Assembly (NCBI RefSeq): GCF_001280505.1
Contig: NZ_LBIO01000049.1
Location: 300,631-364,630 of the forward strand
Direction of reading: 5' to 3'
Origin: Mangrovimonas sp. TPBH4
Lineage (GTDB): Bacteria; Bacteroidota; Bacteroidia; Flavobacteriales; Flavobacteriaceae
Length of the DNA stretch: 64,000 nt
The position numbers were made by a program, and so were the translations under genes. The notes beneath the pieces are model-generated. The model ran no database searches. It was not told the origin of the DNA and saw only the letters and a program-made list of their open reading frames with translations. Each line of letters starts with the position of its first letter. Position 1 is the first letter of the stretch. Positions 8,605-15,795 of the stretch are shown here, one piece after another.

Positions 8605-9867
8605 CTAATTACCAATGTTTAGATTAAACGCTTTTGACATTAAATCCCGTTCTTTATTAGAAATTCCAATTTCTTCAGCAACCTTTTGCCAAGTAGATAC
8701 TACCGACAGCACTTCTTTAATAATTTCATCCATTTTTTGGTTGTCTAAACGAAAAAATTCCCCTACGCTTTTCGCTAGATCATAATCCAAAGCATTGTTA
8801 TCCATATCTATGTTGAGCGCTAAACCGTATTTGTCTATGGACGGGTTTAAGTCGTAAGCAGGAGATAATATCCACCCTTGATCGGTAAGTATAAAACCAT
8901 GGTTCCGCAAATGGTCATCGGTGTTTGAAATGGCTATGTTAAATACTATCCTTCGCCATAGCTGTTCTAAATTGTCACTTACCATAGCTCCGTTATTTTG
9001 GATGAATTCTGCCAACTCCAAGTAGCTGGCAGGATTATCCCTGATTGTGTCTTCATTATTTCCTGTCATGGTCATAGCCGAAGCAAAATGAATACGCTGG
9101 CCATGCTCTCTATCAAACCTTTTGGTAAAAAAGGTTTTGTAGGGCCCTATAATTTTTTCAATTTTTGAAGGAGCCATTTCAATGCCTGCTTTTAGTGCGA
9201 GTCGATAAGCCAAGAACTCCCACGCTGCTTTATCAATTATATCATTTTTAGCAGGGAACTTAGCTATCCAGAGCTCTCCACTTTCGTCCAAAACATTTGC
9301 TTTTGGTCTTGCTCCCCCTAAAGAAGACCCTGGTGCCATCAAAATGGCAATCCACTTTTTAATTTCTTCGTTAGCATCATCGTTCTCCAGATTTCTTGCC
9401 GCTTCCTGCAATTCCCTTATGGAAGACCAAGGCGGTGTAGGACTGTGTTCACTATTGTCCAAAAAAGCACCTTCTTTATCTGTCTTAAAACGTAAAGCTC
9501 CCATTCGGCTTTCATCATACACGCCTAAAAGAAAATCAATTTCGTAAAGCGTATTAGGTGTTTCGTTAGCCTCTTTAGCACGTTGGGCTTCTCGTCTTTT
9601 CATTAAGGTTTTACCCCAAGTATCTGGCATACTGTCCAGAAATACTCCAAAGTTTTCTTTATTGTTTGGATATTGCGGGCCACTAAAGAATTGGATATCG
9701 GGGTCTAATAACATTTGCTGTTTGGACTTCAACCAAACTTTGTCATACTCGAAACTAAAAGCCTTTTTACCCTTCGCCAATAGAGCGGATAACACCCCTA
9801 TTAATTGGGGTTCCCCCAATCCTTTCCAGTGGGCATAAATGTATATGTCTTGTTTACCAGTTGCCAT
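8605..9867 (-). CDS. hipA: HipA-family serine/threonine kinase toxin
   Basis: 420 residues, close to the usual length of single-chain HipA (about 440). The N-terminal HipA_N/couple region (about 1-120) is followed by the kinase-like fold. Its P-loop-like segment APGSSLGGARPKA carries the serine that is autophosphorylated in characterised HipA. SNTDDHLRNHG has the catalytic Asp, and LSPAYDLNPS has the metal-binding Asp. In the model system HipA phosphorylates glutamyl-tRNA synthetase and causes persistence. The gene follows hipB on the same strand with a 99-bp gap, longer than usual. All key motifs are intact, so it is probably active. Confidence 0.92.
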   Translation of the reverse strand: MATGKQDIYIYAHWKGLGEPQLIGVLSALLAKGKKAFSFEYDKVWLKSKQQMLLDPDIQFFSGPQYPNNKENFGVFLDSMPDTWGKTLMKRREAQRAKEANETPNTLYEIDFLLGVYDESRMGALRFKTDKEGAFLDNSEHSPTPPWSSIRELQEAARNLENDDANEEIKKWIAILMAPGSSLGGARPKANVLDESGELWIAKFPAKNDIIDKAAWEFLAYRLALKAGIEMAPSKIEKIIGPYKTFFTKRFDREHGQRIHFASAMTMTGNNEDTIRDNPASYLELAEFIQNNGAMVSDNLEQLWRRIVFNIAISNTDDHLRNHGFILTDQGWILSPAYDLNPSIDKYGLALNIDMDNNALDYDLAKSVGEFFRLDNQKMDEIIKEVLSVVSTWQKVAEEIGISNKERDLMSKAFNLNIGN

Positions 9868-9966
9868 ATTTTATTTCTCTTGTTTTTAACAGATTACTTC
9901 ACTACCCTTCGATGTTTGGACAAGCTCAACACAAACCAAGTTCTAGGTGAGAGTTAGAAAATGACT

Positions 9967-10254
9967 TTATATTAAATCGAGATCTTGAAGCTTTCTACCA
10001 AATTCATCGTCGGCTGCTATCTTCAAAAAATCGTCTTGAAGCCCCAGCACCCGCAGTACATTGAAATAAGCGCCTATTGTTACACTTGGGCTTCCCGTTT
10101 CTATTAGATACAAAGTACTCCTTACAATATCTGCTCTTTCAGCAACTTGCTCCTGAGTTAATTTCCTTCGCTTCCGTGCCAATTTTATGTTCTCCCCCAT
10201 CTGTTTGAGCACTTCTTTGTGTTTAGGAAACAGTATTTGCTTCTTTTTACTCAT
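9967..10254 (-). CDS. hipB: HipB-like Xre antitoxin/autorepressor
   Basis: 95 residues with a helix-turn-helix of the HTH_3/Xre type (about 20-75: LARKRRKLTQEQVAERA, then STLYLIETG). It lies upstream of hipA on the same strand, as in canonical hipBA operons. HipB proteins dimerise on inverted repeats in their own promoter and neutralise HipA. The perfect 13-bp inverted repeat 9 bp upstream of the start codon supports autoregulation. The C-terminal tail (EFGRKLQDLDLI) may be the segment that contacts the toxin or is degraded by proteases, but that is inference. Confidence 0.88.
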   Translation of the reverse strand: MSKKKQILFPKHKEVLKQMGENIKLARKRRKLTQEQVAERADIVRSTLYLIETGSPSVTIGAYFNVLRVLGLQDDFLKIAADDEFGRKLQDLDLI

Positions 10255-10262
10255 AATGAAAT

Positions 10263-10309
10263 GATTGTTATTTCATACAAATGTATAATTTTTGATTGAA
10301 ATAACAATC
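10263..10309 (-). promoter_or_regulatory. hipBA operator (perfect 13-bp inverted repeat)
   Basis: GATTGTTATTTCA and TGAAATAACAATC are exact reverse complements separated by 21 bp of AT-rich DNA, placed immediately upstream of hipB. Position and symmetry match an autorepressor operator covering the promoter. Confidence 0.7.
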
Positions 10310-10618
10310 AGTTTTTTTTCGCATTGATCTTTATTAGATTGTGCATTGGACACACCAGAGAACCTCATTCTGTGTGTGAATTGCCATTTGTAGCGCCATA
10401 TGATGAGTGAATTTTCACAAAATACGTTACCTAAAAATTCATCCTTTTAGTACCATATCCTATGAAAGACAAAAAAAACAATCCTGCCAAAAAATCTTCT
10501 ATAAAAAAGTAGGTTTCAAACTTAAGCTTCATTCCCATTCACCAATAAAAATTCTCACTAGACTGCTACAGCTTAATTAATCAACATATCTTTCATACTA
10601 TCAAATGATACTATCAAA

Positions 10619-10806
10619 ATGAAGCCTCCTTACGAAATAACCACTAAAATCCTAAAGTTGATAGCTTCAATTTCCGAAAAGATTGGAGAGGTCAATGCCA
10701 ACTTTCTAAATAGACCATCTCCAAACTAAGGAAACAGAATAAAATCAAGACTATTCCCTCTTCACTGAAAATAGAGGGCAATACATTGACCGAAGAACAG
10801 AATTGA
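10619..10806 (+). pseudogene. Frameshifted N-terminus of a Fic/DOC family gene
   Basis: The first frame reads MKPPYEITTKILKLIASISE and continues to NRPSPN before a stop at about 10729. One base shift restores KLRKQNKIKTIPSSLKIEGN followed by TLTEEQ. I recognise this as the N-terminal DUF4172-type region of Fic proteins, whose inhibitory helix has a similar IEGNTLTEEQ phrase. The catalytic HPFxxGNG domain is not found downstream, so the gene is both frameshifted and truncated. Fic proteins are AMP-transferases and often act as toxins. The remnant lies next to hipBA in the island. Confidence 0.8.
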
Positions 10807-11032
10807 CAACAAGTGAAGTCAATAATCATTGGAAAAATCTAAAATTGAGGCAGTAATCTTGTAGCCTTCCCTAAAAATGTATTACAAAACAATTACCAAA
10901 GCCATCGCCTTGGGGGATACAGTCCAACAGGAATTACACTTTGGTAAAGTTTTGCTCTATAAATTTAGAGAAAATCTAACCCAATAATATATAGTCAGGA
11001 ACATGTTTACACTGCAACGATCGTTGCTGAAG
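10807..11032. other. Short non-coding stretch with a doubtful 36-codon frame
   Basis: A complete ATG-to-TAA frame of 36 codons runs from 10877 to 10987 (MYYKTITKAIALGDTVQQEL...). It has no recognisable family or clear ribosome-binding site and may be further debris of the fic region. Nothing else is supported here. Confidence 0.25.
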
Positions 11033-11209
11033 CGTTGCAACGATTGTTGTTCGACCGTTGCAACGACCCAAAATTTGGGTACGTTTGCAACCATTTTTAG
11101 CCAAAAAGCATTTTTTGACCGCAATTGTCATCACCAATCGAACAGTTGATTTTCCATTTGAACTGTTGATTGAACTGTTGATTTTGGGTTTGAACCATTG
11201 AATTGACTA
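11033..11209. repeat. Structured intergenic repeat R1 (iterons plus palindromes)
   Basis: This shares about 90% of its bases with R2 at 13478-13664, in the same orientation. It contains the palindrome CGTTGCAACG twice, CCAAAATTTGGG, and tandem GAACTGTTGATT-type 12-bp units. It ends with TTGAACCATTGAATTGAC. A 14-bp palindrome GCAACGATCGTTGC precedes it. Together with R2 it brackets the two-gene operon at 11241-13227. Confidence 0.75.
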
Positions 11210-11240
11210 CAGCTGTTGTCAAAGACAACTACAAAACAGC

Positions 11241-12080
11241 TTAATCATCCTTCTTTCTTTTAAACCAACTTTTTTTAGGAGTTAACAAAAAGGACACTCC
11301 ATAATAATCTCCTTGAACATCAAAAAAACCTTCTTTATTTTCTATTCCTTGCAAATTTTCGGCTTCATCCAAATTCCCAATGACATACCGTCCTTCCGCT
11401 GTCCTAAATAAATTATCATTGTAAAAAAGAGCGACTTGAACCAATGCAAAATCAAAGTCATAATTAACCCCTATCGACATTTCTCCCGAAATGGTTATAC
11501 TTGTTGTTTCTATTACTGAATTAAAAATTCGATTAACCTCAGTTCCTCCTTCATTTGGCAAATCAAATGACACATAGACATCCTCTTCTCCCAATGTTAG
11601 ATTCAAATTAACTCCAAGGCCAAACACGGCATTCAACTTTTCATTCAGCTTTAAAAAGTATTCAGGCTTGAATGGAATAGAAAACATATAAGTATTTAAT
11701 GGATCTACGCCTTTAAGAACCGATGAAAAATCCATTTGCTCAGACACACCTAAATCTTCATTTTTAATATTAATATCAAAATACGATTTAAAAGGCTTTG
11801 CAATTACTCCTGTTTTAAAATTGAAATTGCCTGCTTGTGCAAAATTAAAGTAAAACCCAAATTGAAACGAAAACGAATCCTTAAAATCCAATGAAGGATA
11901 AGTGCTATGATCATAGTTTTGAGACAAATTACCTGTTTGGAGTGCTGGCTGAAGTACTATACTTACTTTAGAAAAGTCCCTTTGGTAAAGAAACTCCGCC
12001 TCCTGTGCATAAGTAAAAACACAAAAAAAAGTTGCAAGCAATATGCTTGCAACTTTAGCCTTAATCAATTGGCATATCAT
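11241..12080 (-). CDS. Predicted outer-membrane beta-barrel protein
   Basis: 279 residues with a signal peptide ending near TYAQEAEF (about residue 25). The mature part is a series of amphipathic alternating strands (FSFQFGFYFNF, FNFKTGVIAKPF, GVNLNLTLG, ITISGEMSIGVNYDF) and ends in YYGVSFLLTPKKSWFKRKK. This resembles small PorT-like or OmpW-like outer-membrane barrels of 8-10 strands. The start overlaps the last 20 bp of the upstream lipoprotein gene, so the two are translationally coupled and the products probably work together at the outer membrane. It is the second gene of an operon under inverted repeat IR1. I do not recognise a specific family. Confidence 0.65.
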   Translation of the reverse strand: MICQLIKAKVASILLATFFCVFTYAQEAEFLYQRDFSKVSIVLQPALQTGNLSQNYDHSTYPSLDFKDSFSFQFGFYFNFAQAGNFNFKTGVIAKPFKSYFDINIKNEDLGVSEQMDFSSVLKGVDPLNTYMFSIPFKPEYFLKLNEKLNAVFGLGVNLNLTLGEEDVYVSFDLPNEGGTEVNRIFNSVIETTSITISGEMSIGVNYDFDFALVQVALFYNDNLFRTAEGRYVIGNLDEAENLQGIENKEGFFDVQGDYYGVSFLLTPKKSWFKRKKDD

Positions 12081-13227
12081 AAAAATCCTTGTTTATTATT
12101 AAAATTTGCCCCTGTTTATGAAGGCTATACAACTTATTATCCTTAACACTCAGATACTGTAAGTCAGGAAGAGTTCCATCAAAGGGTTCAATAGTCATTT
12201 TCGCTTTCACTCTCCTTCTTCTCTTTTCCTTAATCTTTTTTATTGGGTCAACAATAGACTGACAGGCATTATATCCAATACCATCTGATTCAACTATCGC
12301 TCCATCAATTCCTGCCGTAATCCATGTTCTTCTATTTTTCCACTTTCCATTCTTCTTCCTATACCCCTTGGTTTTAGCCTTTATTCTACTTTTGGAAATT
12401 ACGGATGTTCCATATACATTTCCAAATTCTCTTCTAATTTTGCTAATTTGTTTAAGTCTTTTTCCATTTGCATCATCATAATGATAGCCAACTTCCTTCA
12501 CTTTGTATTTACATCCACTTGGGGGATCTATTCTTTGCTCTTCAACAACTACTACATTTGGATTCCCTGAAGGAACGTTACCACTACCCACCTGGGCCAT
12601 AGCCTGTTGATCATTATTATGAACTTCTATATAATTACCATTGTCATCCAAAAATTTGTAATAAACAAAATTAGACTTATCTCCAATCAAAACTTCTGCA
12701 TTAACACTCAATAAGGCTCTTTCAGTTTCATCATCAATAAAATGATTATCTGGATCAGTAGTAGGATCCCACAAACCATCACCTTGTTGATCTAACCATA
12801 TCTCCTCCAAGGCGACAATATTAGCACGGAGCGAGCAAAATTCCAAATCTGATTCAAATTGTACAAGCTTATCGTCTTCATCAAAACCTGCTGCATCAGC
12901 CAGTGCATCATACTGATCATCTGAGATACCACTTGGAACAGTTGCATCAAATGCATCACAATACGAATCAATCATATCATCAAGCTGATCTACCGTTTGC
13001 CAATATACATCCCAACTAGGAAACATTAGAATATTATTGGTACAATTTGTACCATTATTAATTGACAATGACTCAATACTGCCAAAATAACTACTTACTT
13101 TCTGCATAGTTTCAACAGAAGTATCTACTTTACCTTCCTCTTCTTTTGAAAAATTATCTTCCTCACAAGAAGCAAAAAACAAAGCTCCAAGAAAGAGCAT
13201 TGTGAAAAAATTAAAATTTGCTTTCAT
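12061..13227 (-). CDS. Secreted lipoprotein with basic C-terminal domain, function unknown
   Basis: 388 residues. The lipoprotein signal is MLFLGALFFASCEED (lipid cysteine near residue 21). Residues 25-230 are strongly acidic and include a D-rich stretch (DQQGDGLWDPTTDPDNHF) that could bind calcium. Residues 235-350 are very basic (KIRREF, KSRIKAKTKGYRKKNGKWKN, KKIKEKRRRRVKAKM), an unusual composition for a surface lipoprotein that suggests binding to an anionic polymer or nucleic acid. It is the first gene of a two-gene operon with a beta-barrel protein and has palindrome IR1 56 bp upstream of its start. No known family was recognised. Confidence 0.65.
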   Translation of the reverse strand: MKANFNFFTMLFLGALFFASCEEDNFSKEEEGKVDTSVETMQKVSSYFGSIESLSINNGTNCTNNILMFPSWDVYWQTVDQLDDMIDSYCDAFDATVPSGISDDQYDALADAAGFDEDDKLVQFESDLEFCSLRANIVALEEIWLDQQGDGLWDPTTDPDNHFIDDETERALLSVNAEVLIGDKSNFVYYKFLDDNGNYIEVHNNDQQAMAQVGSGNVPSGNPNVVVVEEQRIDPPSGCKYKVKEVGYHYDDANGKRLKQISKIRREFGNVYGTSVISKSRIKAKTKGYRKKNGKWKNRRTWITAGIDGAIVESDGIGYNACQSIVDPIKKIKEKRRRRVKAKMTIEPFDGTLPDLQYLSVKDNKLYSLHKQGQILIINKDFYDMPID

Positions 13228-13282
13228 TATAAAATTTTATTGGTTTACAACTCCAATAATAGTCAAAAACAAAAGCTTCATA

Positions 13283-13321
13283 TTAAGGATTTCCCTTTAA
13301 AAGTTAAAGGGAAATCCTTAA
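13283..13321. promoter_or_regulatory. Palindrome IR1, shared operator-like element
   Basis: TTAAGGATTTCCCTTTAA and its exact reverse complement, separated by 3 bp, lie 56 bp upstream of the lipoprotein start at 13227. Near-identical elements are at 14900 and 19078, each upstream of a lipoprotein operon in the same island. Perfect 18-bp arms could act as a protein-binding site in DNA or as a hairpin in the leader RNA. Confidence 0.75.
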
Positions 13322-13477
13322 TAAATATTACCATATTTTGTGTATTGAAATTATTTGATCCATTGATTTGACAACAATTGAACTCAATAATCAACAGAAA
13401 ATTAAGGCAAGGTAGCAATCACCCTAAGTATATAAATTCGGGAAAGCAGTTTATAACACAATGATTATTGCTATAAA

Positions 13478-13664
13478 CGTTGCAACGATTGTTGTTCGAC
13501 CGTTGCAACGACCCCAAATTTGGGTACGTTTGTAACCATTTTTAGCTAAAACTACTTTTTGACTACAATTGTCATCACCAATCGAACAGTTGATTTTCCA
13601 TTTGAACAGTTGACTGAACAGTTGATTGAACAGTTGATTTTGGGTTTGAACCATTGAATTGACT
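13478..13664. repeat. Structured intergenic repeat R2 (iterons plus palindromes)
   Basis: Near-duplicate of R1. It carries one more 12-bp iteron than R1: four GAACAGTTGA(C/T)T-type units against three. It keeps the CGTTGCAACG palindromes and the CCAAATTTGGG element. A 75-codon frame across it on the minus strand is only a translation of the iterons (QLFNQLFSQLF) and is not a gene. Confidence 0.75.
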
Positions 13665-13792
13665 GCAACTGAAGTCAACGATCTTCAGAAAATCAAAAAA
13701 AAGGAAGCCACTCACACCCTTAAAGTATGAATGACTGCCAAACATCTATGTTACCACAAGTTAGGTTTCAGAATTATATTCTCTAAAAATAT

Positions 13793-14080
13793 TTACAACT
13801 TCATATAAATAAACAATGTTGTTAGAAAACTAATCAAAATTGCTAGAATTAAAATCCCCCCTCTAACCTTTGTATTTTTACTACTGCTGGACACATTTCT
13901 AAAAACCAAATAACAGCATATTGATGTTACCATGAAAATCACCAATATAATTAATTTGGATTGCTCTCCTAAGAAAGATAATCTTTCTACAATCAAGTTA
14001 TAAAATATCAATAATAACCAAGGCATAAGCCTTAATACCTTATAACTTTTTATTAAACTTAAAGTTTCTCTGTTTAACAT
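13793..14080 (-). CDS. Small three-helix membrane protein, candidate immunity/partner protein
   Basis: 95 residues with three hydrophobic segments (about 18-34, 43-62 and 74-92) and short basic loops, predicted in the inner membrane. It follows the cysteine-rich lipoprotein gene on the same strand by 24 bp, so the two are almost certainly cotranscribed from the promoter marked by IR2. The pairing of a secreted cysteine-rich lipoprotein with a small multi-helix membrane protein is repeated in the operon at 19215-20943. Membrane immunity proteins of bacteriocin systems have this size and layout, but no family was recognised and the role is an inference. Confidence 0.6.
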   Translation of the reverse strand: MLNRETLSLIKSYKVLRLMPWLLLIFYNLIVERLSFLGEQSKLIILVIFMVTSICCYLVFRNVSSSSKNTKVRGGILILAILISFLTTLFIYMKL

Positions 14081-14104
14081 AATTGAATATGGATCATTTT
14101 ATAA

Positions 14105-14719
14105 TTAGCCTAAACAATCATGATAAGCATAACCACAGTCATTATTCATCGAAGTATGCCATGCATAAACAGCACCATGACAAAGAATTCCTGCTGCTAC
14201 TGTAAGATCAGCCCAACCACAACCAACATGCGCAATTATTGCTTGGGCCATTGCTCCTGCTAAACAATTGCTATACCTATCCTCACAAAAAGAACCTTGG
14301 GTTGTATACCCCAAAGCATCTGCAATGTTGTCTTCCAAATCCAAAATAGGCATCTCTGTTAAAGCATACTTATCATCCATTTTTTTTAGTAACCTACTTT
14401 GGTCTACATGGTAAGTTGCCCAACTAATATAAGAATTATATCCAAATGCAATAGCTAACTCCTCTTTTTCCTGTTCACTAATATTTTCTCCTTTTTCCAA
14501 TAGTTCTTCTGCTTTCACAATATCTTTAATACCTTCTAAATGCATATTAGTATTATTCAAATATAAAATAAAATCTTGATCAGAAGCTAATGATGTAACC
14601 CTCAACATCTGACTGTTTTCAAATTTATCGTCTTCATTACCAATTTGCGTATCATGACTACAATTAAACATTGAAACCATAATTAATATAAGAAGTGCTA
14701 TTTTTTTAAAATTTTTCAT
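14105..14719 (-). CDS. Cysteine-rich secreted lipoprotein, candidate effector
   Basis: The frame opens at 14773, but the ATG at 14719 gives a standard lipoprotein signal (KIALLILIMVSMFNCSHD), so the product is about 204 residues. A middle region (about 45-130) is helical and acidic. The last ~55 residues contain six cysteines, two Cx6C pairs (CEDRYSNC and CGYAYHDC) and a glycine/alanine-rich hydrophobic core (CLAGAMAQAIIAHVGC, AAGILCHGAVYAW). Such a C-terminal disulfide-tied hydrophobic module resembles class II bacteriocin-like peptides more than an enzyme. It is first in an operon with a three-helix membrane protein, and palindrome IR2 lies 181 bp upstream. No family was recognised. Confidence 0.6.
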   Translation of the reverse strand: MKNFKKIALLILIMVSMFNCSHDTQIGNEDDKFENSQMLRVTSLASDQDFILYLNNTNMHLEGIKDIVKAEELLEKGENISEQEKEELAIAFGYNSYISWATYHVDQSRLLKKMDDKYALTEMPILDLEDNIADALGYTTQGSFCEDRYSNCLAGAMAQAIIAHVGCGWADLTVAAGILCHGAVYAWHTSMNNDCGYAYHDCLG

Positions 14720-14899
14720 TTTACTTTTTTCTGTTTTAATTTTTAGTTGATTGGCTACTCTCTCGATTTTCACCTAGCCTCGCCCGATAGTATTTTAAAG
14801 TCTTCAACAGGTTGCACATATTTTGACTTTGGGTGGGGCAACCCAAAAACAGCCCAATGTTATTTTTTGGACCAAACTATATAAATAGGCTGAAAAAGA

Positions 14900-14940
14900 T
14901 TAAAGGATTTCCCTTTAACTTTTAAAGGGAAATCCTTTAA
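14900..14940. promoter_or_regulatory. Palindrome IR2, shared operator-like element
   Basis: TTAAAGGATTTCCCTTTAA and its exact 19-bp reverse complement, separated by CTT. It is the same element as IR1 with one extra base pair per arm. It lies between the response-regulator terminator and the cysteine-rich lipoprotein gene it probably controls. Confidence 0.75.
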
Positions 14941-15061
14941 TGAAATCTATTGAACTGTACTACATTTGGCAATGTTAGTTACAAAGCAATTATTATTGTT
15001 AGCAAACCAACCCCCAAAGTTTGCTTAGGGCCACATTATAAGTCAATTAATTGCATTTAAA

Positions 15062-15094
15062 AAACCATCATGATTTTTCTAGTCATGATGGTTT
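15062..15094 (-). terminator. Terminator of the kinase/regulator operon
   Basis: AAACCATCATGA and TCATGATGGTTT form a perfect 12-bp stem beginning 5 bp after the response-regulator stop. On the minus strand it is followed by a run of T. Confidence 0.85.
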
Positions 15095-15098
15095 CTCT

Positions 15099-15773
15099 TT
15101 ATATAAACCCTTTATCCTTTGCTTCGTTAATCAGTGCCCTATCGTCCTTATCCTCAACATTAAACGCCTCCTTAAGCCTACGCTTTCTGTATTCAATTGC
15201 ACTAGCACTCAACGGAATTATTTTTGGCAACTCTATCATTTTAGTGCCTTTTGAAAGTTCATGCAATATCTGCCTATCCACGGAATCAACCACTATATCA
15301 CTGGAAATTTGCAACCTAAAAAGCTTAAGAACTGTTTTATCGTAATAGGGCGAACCAGACAAAACTGTTTCAATAGCCGCAACAAGTGTTTTGGGATCCA
15401 CATCCGACTTTATCAAAAAACCTTCAGGGTTAACAGTTTTAATAATATTTTGAATCCTGAAATTATTATTATACATCGTAGATACAATAATCTTCACTGT
15501 TGGGTCCAGGTCTTTAATTTCAATTCCGAAATCCTCACCTGAAATCAGTTTCCCATCGGAAGATGACGGCAAATTAATATCCAAAAACACCAAGTCAAAT
15601 TTATTTGATTGTAGGCTATCTGTAAATTTTTGATAGGCTATATCAATATCTTGGGCATAATCTATGTTAAATGTATAGTTCGAGGATGCCTGTTCTACTT
15701 TATAAAAAGCCATTTTATAGGCATCTGCAATCAATGGATGATCATCTACAATAAGAACATTTAGTTGGTTCAT
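15099..15773 (-). CDS. NarL/FixJ-type response regulator
   Basis: The start is placed at the ATG at 15773 (MNQLNVLIVDDHPLIADAYK), since the longer frame is a readthrough of the kinase end. The product has 224 residues. The receiver domain (about 1-140) has the acidic pair IVDDH and phospho-acceptor D65 in FLDINLP, so it should be phosphorylatable. A C-terminal LuxR-like helix-turn-helix (about 160-220) includes ILHELSKGTKMIELPKIIPL and SASAIEYRKRRLKEAF. It lies 22 bp after the histidine kinase gene, its obvious partner. NarL-type regulators bind inverted repeats as dimers, which makes the palindromes IR1, IR2 and IR3 plausible targets. Confidence 0.88.
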   Translation of the reverse strand: MNQLNVLIVDDHPLIADAYKMAFYKVEQASSNYTFNIDYAQDIDIAYQKFTDSLQSNKFDLVFLDINLPSSSDGKLISGEDFGIEIKDLDPTVKIIVSTMYNNNFRIQNIIKTVNPEGFLIKSDVDPKTLVAAIETVLSGSPYYDKTVLKLFRLQISSDIVVDSVDRQILHELSKGTKMIELPKIIPLSASAIEYRKRRLKEAFNVEDKDDRALINEAKDKGFI

Positions 15774-15792
15774 AATAATAATAATAATAATA
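15772..15792. repeat. Trinucleotide microsatellite at regulator start
   Basis: About seven units of ATA/TAT fill the 20 bp between the kinase stop and the ATG of the response regulator and leave no recognisable Shine-Dalgarno sequence. A change in unit number would alter leader spacing without shifting either reading frame. Confidence 0.8.
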
Positions 15793-15795
15793 CAT

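Noticed and set aside
11033..13664. R1/R2 as a CRISPR array or plasmid replication origin
   Set aside because: The units are 12 bp with no spacers, so it is not CRISPR. No replication initiator gene is nearby to support an origin.
13451..13678. 75-codon minus-strand frame with QLFNQLFSQLF repeats
   Set aside because: It is the translation of the tandem iterons of repeat R2; the matching R1 copy has no equivalent start and the frame has no ribosome-binding site.
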